A DNA stretch of 64,000 nt, from NCBI RefSeq assembly GCF_042432825.1, contig NZ_JBHLWN010000008.1, positions 62,001-126,000 on the forward strand. The letters run 5' to 3'. A program made the translations under genes and the position numbers. Below are positions 32,343 through 45,100 of the stretch, piece by piece; within the stretch, counting starts at the first letter, position 1, and each line of letters begins with the position of its first letter. The notes under the pieces are model-generated. The model did no database searches and was not told where the DNA came from. It was given only the letters and a program-made list of their open reading frames with translations. The stretch is from Gordoniibacillus chartarius. Lineage in GTDB: Bacteria > Bacillota > Bacilli > Paenibacillales > NBRC-103111.

Positions 32343-32516
32343 ACAGCGGCATCGAATATAGCTACCCCGGGCTATATCATATTTGGAACATTTCGATATA
32401 CACTTCCCGATCTCGGCATCGCTCTGGGCGGCATTGCCCTTGGGCTTATCGCCGATAAGATTTCATATTCGGGCATGTATGCGATCTGCACAGGGCTGTC
32501 TACGGTCGCGTCTTGA
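32343..32516 (+). pseudogene. Remnant of an MFS transporter (C-terminal fragment)
   Basis: An open stretch between two stops encodes YIIFGTFRYTLPDLGIALGG and then IALGLIADKISYSGMYAICT. This matches the conserved late helices of drug-efflux-type MFS proteins (DLGIGLG...LGLIAD...GYxxMY). It has no start codon or ribosome site, and nothing upstream continues the frame. It is read as a gene-decay relic. Confidence 0.65.
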
Positions 32517-32638
32517 AGCAAACCTGAAAGATAGGGAATTTATATAAGGGAGAGTTCGTATCGTTCGTAACGAGAGTGTTCCAAGTTTTACTTGCGGGAC
32601 ACCCTGTTTTATGCTGCGCTGCGTAAAGTGGAGGCATG

Positions 32639-32676
32639 AAAAAAACCGCCCGCCCACATCGGAAGTGAACGAACGG
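32639..32676 (-). terminator. Terminator of the small two-helix protein gene
   Basis: Minus-strand CCGTTCGTTCAC pairs with GTGGGCGGGCGG (12 bp, four G-U pairs) around a 7-base loop, followed by TTTTTTT. Confidence 0.85.
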
Positions 32677-32707
32677 CTCTTTGGCGTTATTGGAAATTAC
32701 TCTGCTG

Positions 32708-32914
32708 TTACCAGCCTTGAATCATAATGACATCCATGAACATAAAGACGAGCAAGCTTACGCCTGCAAATGCAATAGCAAACGGATTGCGCTTCGGCGA
32801 ACGCAGAATGCGGTACAAGCCAAGGGCAATCAGAATCGTCCAAGCGATCATGAAGAGGTCAAACGTATTGAAAAGGGATGTTGGTGCCGCTGCTTCTTCA
32901 GCTGCCAGAAACAT
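32708..32914 (-). CDS. Small two-helix membrane protein, DUF2759-like
   Basis: 68 residues with two hydrophobic helices (FDLFMIAWTILIALGLYRIL and FAIAFAGVSLLVFMFMDVIM) linked by a basic loop (RSPKRNP). The pattern resembles the DUF2759 family of short Bacillales membrane proteins, of unknown function; that family name is given from memory of the pattern. AGGAGG lies seven bases before the ATG and a strong terminator follows, so this is a real monocistronic gene. Confidence 0.8.
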   Translation of the reverse strand: MFLAAEEAAAPTSLFNTFDLFMIAWTILIALGLYRILRSPKRNPFAIAFAGVSLLVFMFMDVIMIQGW

Positions 32915-33163
32915 GAGAATCCTCCTTCTGGTCGTGCCCAGTGTTCATTAGTATATATGTTAGCGTTTGAAGCGTGCAGATGCAAGTAGTTTTGACCGTT
33001 TGTAACAAGTTTGTCACTACTTGCGTGAAGACATCGTAATTTCACGAACCAAATACGCTTATGGTGTGCGGCGCCAATTGGGCCAATGTGCCGTGCAACT
33101 ATAAAATGTCCATCTCCCCCAACATTTATAACCGATGCTCCGAAGTCGGGAGCTCCTGAATTT
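32915..33163. other. Gene-free stretch
   Basis: Upstream region of the DUF2759-like gene. No further coding sequence was seen. Confidence 0.4.
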
Positions 33164-33298
33164 TCACCGATTGTCCTCGTGATTTCCCGGCCGCAGCTCC
33201 GATTTATCCAGCACCGCTACCATGACCGGCTTCCGCTTAGAGGCCATTTGCAAGCAAGCTGAGCCATTATCGGCAACCAGACAAGTCTTAGAGCACAT
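33164..33298 (-). CDS. Possible 44-residue protein, unknown
   Basis: The frame starts MCSKTCLVADNGSACLQM and ends KSELRPGNHEDNR, with GCGGAGGAA directly before the ATG (spacing short). It contains three Cys and a basic centre (ASKRKP). It lies in the otherwise empty 32.9-33.4 kb interval, and no family is recognised. A chance frame is quite possible. Confidence 0.3.
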   Translation of the reverse strand: MCSKTCLVADNGSACLQMASKRKPVMVAVLDKSELRPGNHEDNR

Positions 33299-33444
33299 TT
33301 CCTCCGCCTCTCTTGCTGCTGCTGTCGCTGTGTTCTTCTTTTACAAGATCTTTCCTTGACGCAGGTGCACTAAAGTATGGTAAGGTAGAAATGGGGGTTG
33401 GTATTTCATTTCGACGGTTCACCTATAGAAGGAGGAGACGAAGA

Positions 33445-33816
33445 ATGAGCTATCAATTCATAGGCTTAGATCACGTTCAACTGGCGGCACCGGCCGGGTC
33501 TGAGAGTGAAGCAAGACGGTTCTACGGCGAATTGCTCGGATTGCAGGAGGTCGCGAAGCCGGCAGCCTTGCAGGAAAGAGGCGGCGTCTGGTTTCAGGCG
33601 GGAAAGCATCAGCTTCACATCGGGATTCAGGAAGGTCATGACGGCGCTCCGAAAGCGCATCCAGCCTTCCATGTCGAGAATGTAATGCTGCTCAAGCTGC
33701 ACCTGAAAGAGCACGGGGTCCCCGTGATTGACGATACATCGCTGCCGGATGCGACACGTTTCTTTGCCAACGACCCGTTCGGAAACCGCCTTGAGTTCCT
33801 GGAGCGCAGAGAATAG
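33445..33816 (+). CDS. VOC-family (glyoxalase/dioxygenase-like) protein
   Basis: 123 residues, a single VOC module. Metal-ligand positions are visible: His in IGLDHVQLAAP, His in KHQLHIGIQE and Glu in NRLEFLERRE, with NDPFGNRLEF as the usual end of the module. Substrate unknown; single-module VOC proteins include glyoxalases, fosfomycin-resistance-type enzymes and dioxygenases. The start chosen has AGGAGG eleven bases upstream. Frames extending to 33313 lack a ribosome site and would add an Arg-rich leader. A terminator follows directly. Confidence 0.85.
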   Translation: MSYQFIGLDHVQLAAPAGSESEARRFYGELLGLQEVAKPAALQERGGVWFQAGKHQLHIGIQEGHDGAPKAHPAFHVENVMLLKLHLKEHGVPVIDDTSLPDATRFFANDPFGNRLEFLERRE

Positions 33817-33860
33817 CATGTTTACACGCGATGGAGACGACATCAGATATCGTATCTAAG

Positions 33861-33905
33861 AAGAACGTTGCAGCCGCAATTATCGCGGGGTGACGTTCTT
33901 TTTTT
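33861..33905 (+). terminator. Terminator of the VOC gene
   Basis: AAGAACGT pairs with ACGTTCTT around an inner weaker hairpin, continuing into TTTTT. Confidence 0.8.
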
Positions 33906-33934
33906 CATGACATTCGTTTGCCGGGAAAATGTTG

Positions 33935-33986
33935 TTGACACGACACCGAACGGTGTCCTATAATCAAAATGTCACCAAATGGTGTC
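33935..33986 (+). promoter_or_regulatory. Promoter with two ArsR-type operators
   Basis: TTGACA (33935), 18-base spacer, TATAAT (33959). GACACCGAACGGTGTC fills the spacer (33942-33957). A second copy, GTCACCAAATGGTGTC (33971-33986), lies just past the -10, its centre 29 bases from the first. It is the likely autoregulatory site of the ArsR-type repressor encoded in the operon. Confidence 0.85.
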
Positions 33987-34061
33987 CAATTGAAACTCCT
34001 TTGTTTAGCTAGTTTGGCAAGTTTGGAACGCGGAAATAAAACCATGATGAGGAGGAAGCAA

Positions 34062-34484
34062 ATGGGCAAAAGTATCACTGCGGTAACAAGTATGAATGTA
34101 GAGACTCAGCCTCTAGGAAAACGGATTGCTTATTGGACAGTCACATTATTACTCGCAGCAGCTGTAATGTTAAGCGGGATCGGGCAGCTGATGCAGCTTG
34201 GCGGAAACGTCGAGTTGGTTACGAAGCTTGGCTACCCCTTATATATCATGGCCATTCTCGGGATTTGGAAAGTGCTTGGAGCGATCGCACTGGTTGTGCC
34301 GGGCTTTCCCCGTCTTAAAGAATGGGCTCACGCCGGTATCTTCTTTCTCATGACCGGTGCGGCTCTATCCCATGCGTTGGCCAACGATTATGGCGATTAC
34401 GGTTTTTTTGTTCTCCTTCCGCTGGCATATGCCGCGCTCAATATCGCCTCGTGGGCGCTGCGTCCGACGAACCGCAAACTATAA
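34062..34484 (+). CDS. DoxX-like four-helix membrane protein
   Basis: 140 residues with about four helices: AYWTVTLLLAAAVMLSGIGQ, YIMAILGIWKVLGAIALVV, HAGIFFLMTGAALSHALA and FFVLLPLAYAALNIASWAL. The pattern AxxMLxSGIGQL...GxPxYxMxILGxWKxLGAIAL is typical of the DoxX-like family, poorly characterised and often linked with redox or stress regulons. The ATG at 34062 has GAGGAGG upstream; the longer frame to 33969 would start inside the promoter. First gene of the ArsR-controlled operon. Confidence 0.85.
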   Translation: MGKSITAVTSMNVETQPLGKRIAYWTVTLLLAAAVMLSGIGQLMQLGGNVELVTKLGYPLYIMAILGIWKVLGAIALVVPGFPRLKEWAHAGIFFLMTGAALSHALANDYGDYGFFVLLPLAYAALNIASWALRPTNRKL

Positions 34485-34564
34485 GGAGGTAGGGAAATCA
34501 ACGGCTGGCCCTTCTACCACCAAGAGATTTCAACTACAGAAACTAATATTTTGGAGAAGCTGTT

Positions 34565-34897
34565 ATGAGCGAGAACAACCAGCTGCGGGATGTGTTTGAC
34601 GCAATTGCAGATCCAACCAGGCGCCAACTGATTCGCCTGTTAGCCGAAGCAGTGGAGATGCCGCTTCATGAACTAACGGCACAGTTTCCCATGGGCCGCA
34701 CGGCGGTATCCAAGCATTTGACGATCCTTAAAGAGGCCGGACTGGTCATGGACCGAAAGGTCGGCAGAGAAACGCGCTTTAGGCTAAACGCCGCTCCGCT
34801 TCAAGAAATCCAAGATTGGGTGGGTTTCTACAGCAAGTTCTGGAGCATGAATATGCTGCGCTTGAACCAACTATTAGAGGAGGAAGAAGAAGAATGA
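34565..34897 (+). CDS. ArsR-family transcriptional repressor (SdpR-like, with SRPBCC partner)
   Basis: 110 residues, winged helix. Landmarks are FDAIADPTRRQLIRLLAE, the recognition helix GRTAVSKHLTILKEAGLV and the wing DRKVGRETRFRLN. No CxC metal site is visible, so it belongs to the metal-independent group often encoded next to AHSA1/SRPBCC proteins. It probably binds the GACACC-N4-GGTGTC sites at the operon head. The ATG overlaps nothing upstream (GGAGAAG ribosome site). Its last bases, encoding poly-Glu, contain the ribosome site of the next gene, and its TGA overlaps that ATG. Confidence 0.93.
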   Translation: MSENNQLRDVFDAIADPTRRQLIRLLAEAVEMPLHELTAQFPMGRTAVSKHLTILKEAGLVMDRKVGRETRFRLNAAPLQEIQDWVGFYSKFWSMNMLRLNQLLEEEEEE

Positions 34898-35316
34898 GTT
34901 TAGCATTATCCTTGGATTTTCAGTACACGACATCGATCGAGAAGCTTTGGTCCGCCTTAACCGATTCAAGCAAGCTTGCCAAATGGGTAACCAACATCCA
35001 AACCGGCGTGGCGATGGAAAATGATTTCAAGCCCGTCGTAGGACACCGTTTCCAATTTCGCACGGAGCCTTCCCAATGGTGGAATGGAATTATAGAAGGC
35101 GAAGTGCTTGTCGTAGAGGCGCCCAATCGTTTGTCCTATACCTGGGCCAGCGGCGGAGAGAAGCATACGGTCACCTGGACGCTGCAGGATTTAGGGGACG
35201 GGAAGATTAACCTCCATCTCGATCAAACCGGATTCACCAATGTTCAAGGACTCGAAGGCGCTAAGTATGGCTGGGGCAAATGGTGCGGCGAGCTTGAGAA
35301 GGTGCTGGAACAATAA
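34894..35316 (+). CDS. SRPBCC (AHSA1-like) ligand-binding domain protein
   Basis: 140 residues with the AHSA1/START-like fold: TTSIEKLWSALTDSSKLAKW at the start, GEVLVVEAPNRLSYTW in the middle and a C-terminal helix YGWGKWCGELEKVLEQ. Such proteins bind small hydrophobic ligands. In operons with ArsR-type regulators they are thought to help sense or handle the inducer, but the ligand is unknown. Start ATG overlaps the ArsR stop (ATGA) with GAGGAGG upstream. A perfect 15-bp hairpin follows the gene. Confidence 0.9.
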   Translation: MSLALSLDFQYTTSIEKLWSALTDSSKLAKWVTNIQTGVAMENDFKPVVGHRFQFRTEPSQWWNGIIEGEVLVVEAPNRLSYTWASGGEKHTVTWTLQDLGDGKINLHLDQTGFTNVQGLEGAKYGWGKWCGELEKVLEQ

Positions 35317-35330
35317 ATACGATTCAACAT

Positions 35331-35361
35331 AAACCGGCTGCATACCGTATGCAGCCGGTTT
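35331..35361 (+). terminator. Hairpin after the ArsR operon
   Basis: AAACCGGCTGCATAC and its exact complement flank one base. There is no T-run after it, so it may be a terminator only by virtue of its stem strength. Confidence 0.6.
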
Positions 35362-35433
35362 ATGTGATTAGGGCAATCTCACGCCGCTGCGGGTCAAGTT
35401 CGGGATATCCGGCTTTCGATGCCCGAACAATGG

Positions 35434-35439
35434 TATAAT
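35434..35439 (+). promoter_or_regulatory. Extended -10 of the UvrA-like gene
   Basis: TGG-TATAAT. It overlaps an upstream in-frame ATG (35438), which therefore cannot be the start, and supports the GTG at 35483. Confidence 0.6.
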
Positions 35440-35482
35440 GTGGATATTGGCAAAATTGAATAAAATCGGAAGGGTGTTACGC

Positions 35483-37738
35483 GTGAGCGCATCGAATCAG
35501 GAGTTTATCGTCATCTCCGGTGCAAGGGAAAACAATCTCAAGAACGTATCCTTGCGCATTCCGAAGCGGAAGATCACGATCTTCACCGGGGTATCCGGCT
35601 CCGGCAAGTCATCGATCGTTTTCGATACGATCGCCAGTGAATCCCAGCGGCTGCTGAACGAAAACTTCAGTACGTTCGTCCGCAACTTTTTGCCGCGTTT
35701 TCCGCAGCCGGATGCAGACGCGATCGAGAACCTGAGCATGGCTGTCGTCGTAGATCAGAAGCGGCTGGGCGGCGGTTCTCATTCCACCATGGGCACGATT
35801 ACCGATATTTCTCCCATTCTCCGAATTCTCTTTTCCCGGATAGGCCAGCCCTACATTGGACCTGCGTACATGTTCTCATTCAACGATCCGAAAGGCATAT
35901 GTCCCGACTGCAGCGGCATCGGCCGCAGCCTGCGCGTCGACATGAGCAAGGCGCTGGACATGTCGAAGTCGTTGAATGAAGGAGCCATCATGCTCCCGGA
36001 CTATGCGGTGAGCGGCTGGGAATGGAACATGATCGTGCAGTCGGGTTCCTTCGATCTCGACAAGAAGCTGAGCGATTACTCGGATGAAGAGCTGGAGCGG
36101 CTGCTGTACGCCAAGGCAAGGAAAGTGGAGATGGATTTCGCCGGGAAGGCCATGAATATTACCGTGGAAGGCGTCATCGAGAAGTTCACCAATAAGTACA
36201 TCAAGCGGGATCTGAAGACGATGTCCGAGCGCACGCAAAAAGCTGTTGCGCCGTTCATTTCGGAAGGTCCTTGCTCCAGCTGCCACGGCGCTAGACTCAG
36301 TCAGGCCGCGCTCAGCTGCAGGATCAATGGACACAATATTGCGGAGCTCTCCTCCATGGAGGTCGGACAGCTGATCCGCGTCATTCGGGAGATCGACGAC
36401 CCGACCGCAGCGCCGGTCGTGGGGTCGCTGACGGAGCGGCTGCAGCATCTCGTGGATATCGGACTCGACTACTTGACGCTGGACCGTGAGACGGATACGT
36501 TGTCCGGCGGCGAGTCGCAGCGCGTCAAGATGGTGAAGCATCTAAGCGGCAGTCTGGTGGATGTCACTTACATTTTCGACGAGCCGAGCGTCGGCTTGCA
36601 CCCCCGCGATGTACACCGGTTAAACGGATTGCTCCAGAAGCTGCGCGACAAAGGCAATACAGTCATTGTCGTCGAGCATGATCCCGACGTAATTAAGGTG
36701 GCGGATCATATCGTCGATGTCGGTCCGCACGCCGGCAGCCGCGGCGGTACCATCGTGTATGAAGGAAGCTTCCAAGGCCTGCTGGAGTCGGGCACACTGA
36801 CAGGCACCCATATGAAGCGGCCGCTCCAGCTGAAGCAAGATTGCAGGCAGCCATCCGGCAAGCTGTCCGTCAAGGATGCTACGCTGCATAACCTGCGGAA
36901 CGTGAGTGTAGATATTCCAACCGGAGTACTGACCGTAGTGACGGGGGTCGCCGGCTCAGGCAAAAGTACGCTGATCAACGAAGTATTCCTCAGCCAGCAT
37001 CCGGATGCGATCGTCATCGACCAATCGGCGGTAGGCGTATCAACACGCTCGAATCCCGCGACATACACGGGAATTATGGACGACGTGCGCAAGGCGTTTG
37101 CTTCCGCGAACAAGGTGAACCAGGGCTTGTTCAGCTTCAACTCCAAGGGCGCATGCGAGAATTGCCAAGGGCTGGGCGTTGTGTATACCGACCTTGCTTT
37201 CCTCGACAGCGTGAAGCTGCCGTGCGAGGTATGCGGAGGCAGACGGTTCAAGGAAGAGGTGCTCGCGTACAAGCTGAACGGCAAGTCTATTGCCGAAGTG
37301 CTGGAGATGACGGTGGAGCAGGCATTGGAATTTTTCCAGCTAAAAGAGGTGGTGCGCAAGCTCCAGGCGATGCGTGATGTGGGACTGAACTATATTACGC
37401 TCGGCCAGCCGCTCAGCACGCTTTCCGGCGGGGAATGCCAGCGCATCAAGCTGGCAAGCGAGCTGCATAAGAAAGGCAGCATCTACGTGATGGACGAGCC
37501 GACGACCGGACTCCATATGTCGGACATCGGCCATCTTCTCGGGATCATGAACCGGCTCGTTGATGCCGGGAATACGGTGATTGTTATCGAGCACAACCTC
37601 GAAGTGATCAGTCAAGCGGATTGGATCATCGATATGGGACCGGACGGAGGCTCCAAGGGCGGCAATGTCGTATTCGAGGGCACACCGGCGCAGATTATCC
37701 ATGCGAAACAGTCAATCACGGGAAAATACTTGGTTTAA
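35483..37738 (+). CDS. UvrA-like ABC ATPase lacking the UvrB-binding domain (UvrA2/DrrC type)
   Basis: 751 residues from a GTG with GGAAGGG upstream. Two ABC modules: Walker A GVSGSGKSS and GVAGSGKST, signatures LSGGESQRVKM and LSGGECQRIKL, Walker B IFDEPSVGLH and VMDEPTTGLH. Zinc-type CxxC pairs are seen in CPDCSGIG, CSSCHGA, CENCQGLG and CEVCGGRRF. Between the first Walker A and the first zinc module, the roughly 115-residue UvrB-binding region of true UvrA is missing (FSRIGQPYIGPAYMFSFND runs straight on). Such short UvrA paralogues occur with drug resistance or specialised DNA-damage tolerance. It lies tail-to-tail with the genuine uvrA. Confidence 0.9.
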   Translation: MSASNQEFIVISGARENNLKNVSLRIPKRKITIFTGVSGSGKSSIVFDTIASESQRLLNENFSTFVRNFLPRFPQPDADAIENLSMAVVVDQKRLGGGSHSTMGTITDISPILRILFSRIGQPYIGPAYMFSFNDPKGICPDCSGIGRSLRVDMSKALDMSKSLNEGAIMLPDYAVSGWEWNMIVQSGSFDLDKKLSDYSDEELERLLYAKARKVEMDFAGKAMNITVEGVIEKFTNKYIKRDLKTMSERTQKAVAPFISEGPCSSCHGARLSQAALSCRINGHNIAELSSMEVGQLIRVIREIDDPTAAPVVGSLTERLQHLVDIGLDYLTLDRETDTLSGGESQRVKMVKHLSGSLVDVTYIFDEPSVGLHPRDVHRLNGLLQKLRDKGNTVIVVEHDPDVIKVADHIVDVGPHAGSRGGTIVYEGSFQGLLESGTLTGTHMKRPLQLKQDCRQPSGKLSVKDATLHNLRNVSVDIPTGVLTVVTGVAGSGKSTLINEVFLSQHPDAIVIDQSAVGVSTRSNPATYTGIMDDVRKAFASANKVNQGLFSFNSKGACENCQGLGVVYTDLAFLDSVKLPCEVCGGRRFKEEVLAYKLNGKSIAEVLEMTVEQALEFFQLKEVVRKLQAMRDVGLNYITLGQPLSTLSGGECQRIKLASELHKKGSIYVMDEPTTGLHMSDIGHLLGIMNRLVDAGNTVIVIEHNLEVISQADWIIDMGPDGGSKGGNVVFEGTPAQIIHAKQSITGKYLV

Positions 37739-37804
37739 TGCATAGGAACAAAGCCCCCCGCAGATCCACACAAATAGCACAGAATTTCCTGGCTATATTA
37801 CAAC

Positions 37805-37850
37805 AAAAAGCCTCACTGGAGGAGCCGCAATCGCGCTCCTCAGCGAGGCT
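37805..37850 (-). terminator. Terminator of uvrBA
   Basis: On the minus strand AGCCTCGCTGAGGAGC pairs with GCTCCTCCAGTGAGGCT (one bulge), followed by TTTTTG. It lies 13 bases beyond the uvrA stop and may also stop transcripts from the UvrA-like gene. Confidence 0.85.
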
Positions 37851-37862
37851 ATTCGCCTTGTG

Positions 37863-40748
<2,886 letters not shown>

Positions 40749-40810
40749 GGTCTAACCTACTCTCTTTAGGGAAAATGGTACTTTCGCACAGCAGCGGCAG
40801 CTCCGCCGCC

Positions 40811-42808
<1,998 letters not shown>

Positions 42809-42920
42809 TCCTCAACCCCCAAATATTGTTGGTTTCCTACGAAATCTATAAACTTTCCCTTCCATTCGACCGATACTAGAAGAGAGTGTGTGCAGGATGT
42901 GTCAAATTATGCTGCAAATA

Positions 42921-42935
42921 AGAATGTTTGTTCTT
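42921..42935 (-). promoter_or_regulatory. Diverged LexA (DinR) box upstream of uvrB
   Basis: Minus strand AAGAACAAACATTCT fits GAAC-N4-GTTC with one substitution (GAAC-AAAC-ATTC). Position and gene fit SOS regulation; the divergence lowers certainty. Confidence 0.4.
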
Positions 42936-43068
42936 ATTCATTATAAACTCTTTCATGGTACCTTGCAAACGGTCAAACTTACCTGATTCCCGCACCCAAG
43001 AGCATCTTTCAGCCGGTGAGTTCGGTTCATGAGCCCTTTACATCAATATCAACGGGAGTGGTAAAGTC

Positions 43069-43857
43069 GTGGATTTAACTACAATTTTGGGCATTGTCTT
43101 AGGGATTGCCGCTTTAGTTATCGGGTACATGTGGGACGGCGGCCATCTGGAGTCTCTGATCGTTCCGAGCGCCATGCTGATCGTATTCGGAGGAACGTTC
43201 GGCGCGACAGCCGTCGGTTTCCCCGCCTCCGTATTAAGGGATATTCCTAAAGCTCTCAATATTGCATTCCGACAGAAGAAGCGTGACCCCGGCATCGTCA
43301 TCGAAGAGATCGTCGACATGGCGACGGTCGCCCGCCGCGAAGGCGTTCTCGCTCTCGAGCAGCGCGCTCAGGAGCATACGAACCCGTTTCTCAAGGACGG
43401 CCTCATGATGGTTGTGGACGGCACCGACCCGGAGCTCACCCGCCAAATTCTCGAGCTGGAGATGGATGCGGTCGAGCATAAGAACGAGAATTATGCCAAA
43501 GTGTTCGAAGCCGCCGGCGGCTACGCCCCGACGATGGGGATTATCGGTACGGTCATGGGCCTCATTCACGTTCTCGGAAATCTATCCGACCCTAACTCGC
43601 TCGGGCCCGCCATCGCCGTTGCGTTCACCGCCACGCTGTACGGCGTCATGAGCGCCAACATGGTCTATTTGCCGATTGCCGGCAAAATTAAGTTCCGAAC
43701 GAAGGAAACGATCTCCGAGATGGAATTGATGCTGGAAGGCATTCTGGCTCTCCAGGCCGGCGAAAATCCGCAGCTGATCAAGAAGAAGCTGACCTCCTTC
43801 CTGCACGATAAAACGATTGTCAAAGAGGAGGGCGGCCGCAATGGCGAGGAGGGCTAA
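43069..43857 (+). CDS. motA: Flagellar motor stator protein MotA
   Basis: 262 residues, four helices with a large cytoplasmic loop. The motif GGYAPTMGIIGTVMGLIHVL (TM3) and the TM4 region PAIAVAFTATLYGVMSANM are typical, and the loop carries the charged residues that contact FliG. It forms the ion-conducting stator ring with MotB. GTG start with GGGAGTGG upstream. The motB start lies inside its last 17 bases. MotP, the sodium-driven paralogue, cannot be excluded by eye. Confidence 0.93.
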   Translation: MDLTTILGIVLGIAALVIGYMWDGGHLESLIVPSAMLIVFGGTFGATAVGFPASVLRDIPKALNIAFRQKKRDPGIVIEEIVDMATVARREGVLALEQRAQEHTNPFLKDGLMMVVDGTDPELTRQILELEMDAVEHKNENYAKVFEAAGGYAPTMGIIGTVMGLIHVLGNLSDPNSLGPAIAVAFTATLYGVMSANMVYLPIAGKIKFRTKETISEMELMLEGILALQAGENPQLIKKKLTSFLHDKTIVKEEGGRNGEEG

Positions 43858-44638
43858 ACAGCAGCCGCCGGAAAATCATGAACGCTGGCTGATCACGTAT
43901 GCCGACTTAATTACGCTGCTGCTCGTATTTTTCGTCATCATGTACGCGATGAGCAAAATCGATGTAGCCAAATATACCGTTCTGGCCCAAGCGCTGAACT
44001 TCCAGTTCCAGAAAGCCGACAGCGTCATGCCGAACGGCGAGGGCGTTATGGGCCAGGTCGGGAAGACGACCGCCGACGCCGACCAGAACAAGGCAAACCC
44101 GGACGCCGATAACTCCAAGACGGGGCTTACCGACTCGGATCAAACGAAGCAAAGTCAAGCGGAGCAAGCACGGAAAGAACAAGAGCTGCAGGAGCTGCTG
44201 AAGCAGCTGCAAGCTTATATCGGACAAAATCAGCTTGAATCCCAGCTTAAAGCCGAGAATACGGAGCGCGGCATCGCCATCACGCTGAACGACCTGCTCC
44301 TGTTCGACCTCGGCAAAGCTGACCTGAAGCCGGCGGCGACACCGGTTCTCGATAAGCTGGCGGCGTTCATCTCCACCGTAAACGCGAAGATCTCCATTGA
44401 AGGCCATACGGATAATTTGCCGCTGGCTACCGGCAACCCGCTGATCGACAACTGGGGATTATCGAATGCCCGCTCTTTGTCGGTACTGCGCCATTTTATC
44501 TATAACGCCAACATTGACGGCAACAAGCTCGTCTCTACGGGGTACGCCGACACGAAGCCGGTCGCACCGAACGACAGCAACGAGAACAGGCAGAAGAACC
44601 GCAGAGTCGAAATCGTCGTACTTCGCCGCGAATCATAA
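43841..44638 (+). CDS. motB: Flagellar motor stator protein MotB
   Basis: About 265 residues. One helix near the N-terminus carries the ion-binding aspartate (Asp22 in TYADLITLLLVFFVIMYAMS). A linker rich in Asp, Lys and Gln (ADADQNKANPDADNSK) is followed by an OmpA-like peptidoglycan-binding domain (KISIEGHTDNLPL, NWGLSNARSLSVLRHF, NRQKNRRVEIVV). It anchors the stator to the wall. The start ATG has GAGGAGGG nine bases upstream and lies within the end of motA. A longer frame from 43817 is less likely. Confidence 0.93.
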   Translation: MARRAKQQPPENHERWLITYADLITLLLVFFVIMYAMSKIDVAKYTVLAQALNFQFQKADSVMPNGEGVMGQVGKTTADADQNKANPDADNSKTGLTDSDQTKQSQAEQARKEQELQELLKQLQAYIGQNQLESQLKAENTERGIAITLNDLLLFDLGKADLKPAATPVLDKLAAFISTVNAKISIEGHTDNLPLATGNPLIDNWGLSNARSLSVLRHFIYNANIDGNKLVSTGYADTKPVAPNDSNENRQKNRRVEIVVLRRES

Positions 44639-44643
44639 GTGCA

Positions 44644-44673
44644 GGCACTCCGTTCATCGGGGTGCCTTTTTCC
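44644..44673 (+). terminator. Terminator of motAB
   Basis: GGCACTCC pairs with GGGGTGCC around a 7-base loop, followed by TTTTTCC. Confidence 0.85.
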
Positions 44674-44702
44674 TATCCGCGCAAGTATTACGGAACGAAA
44701 AC

Positions 44703-44718
44703 TTGCGCAATTGCGCAA
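44703..44718. promoter_or_regulatory. Perfect 16-bp palindrome TTGCGCAATTGCGCAA
   Basis: It lies about 75 bases before the start of a small gene, followed by a half-copy TTTGCGCACAA at 44723. It looks like a repressor operator. Regulator unknown. Confidence 0.5.
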
Positions 44719-44794
44719 CAAGTTTGCGCACAATCCAACCATGCCTCGATTTATAATAAAAGTATAATATTGGCAAAGAGAGAGGCGTTCTTCC

Positions 44795-44947
44795 ATGAAT
44801 ACTCCTTCGATTCACATTACGAACGATTGTATTAAAGAAGCGATCTGCGAGCAAATCCGCCAAATCCCGTCGCCGCAAGAGGAATGCATCCGCTCCTCGT
44901 GGCAGAAGGTTTCGCAAATTCTCACCCACCCTTCAAAAGTTCAGTAG
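44795..44947 (+). CDS. Small 50-residue protein, unknown function
   Basis: Starts MNTPSIHITNDCIKEAICEQ and ends KVSQILTHPSKVQ. Hydrophilic, three Cys, mostly helical by eye, not secreted. AGAGAGG is ten bases before the ATG. Two TATAAT-like boxes (44752 and 44763) and the TTGCGCAA palindrome lie upstream. Coding appearance, ribosome site and promoter together make it likely real. No family recognised; the size would suit a sporulation or regulatory micro-protein. Confidence 0.55.
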   Translation: MNTPSIHITNDCIKEAICEQIRQIPSPQEECIRSSWQKVSQILTHPSKVQ

Positions 44948-45062
44948 GAAGCCTTAAACAGAAACATGCCCGGGAAGTCCTCCACGTTGCAAACGCAGCC
45001 CTTCCTTCCGCAGCATACTGCGGCTCGTCCAATCTAACTTCCAAGTCCAAAATATGACCAAT

Positions 45063-45100
45063 AAGAAAAACCTCTCCCGATCATTGAATCAGGAAAGGTC
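45063..45100 (-). terminator. Terminator overlapping the minJ stop
   Basis: Minus strand ACCTTTCCTGAT pairs with ATCGGGAGAGGT, followed by TTTTTCTT. The left arm includes the last codons of minJ. Confidence 0.75.

Noticed and set aside
32560..32620. Hairpin-like GTGTTCC...GGGACACC as a terminator
   Set aside because: Stem depends on wobble pairs and there is no upstream intact gene for it to terminate.
35438..35482. ATG at 35438 as start of the UvrA-like gene
   Set aside because: It overlaps the TATAAT box, so it would not be in the transcript; the GTG at 35483 has a proper ribosome site.
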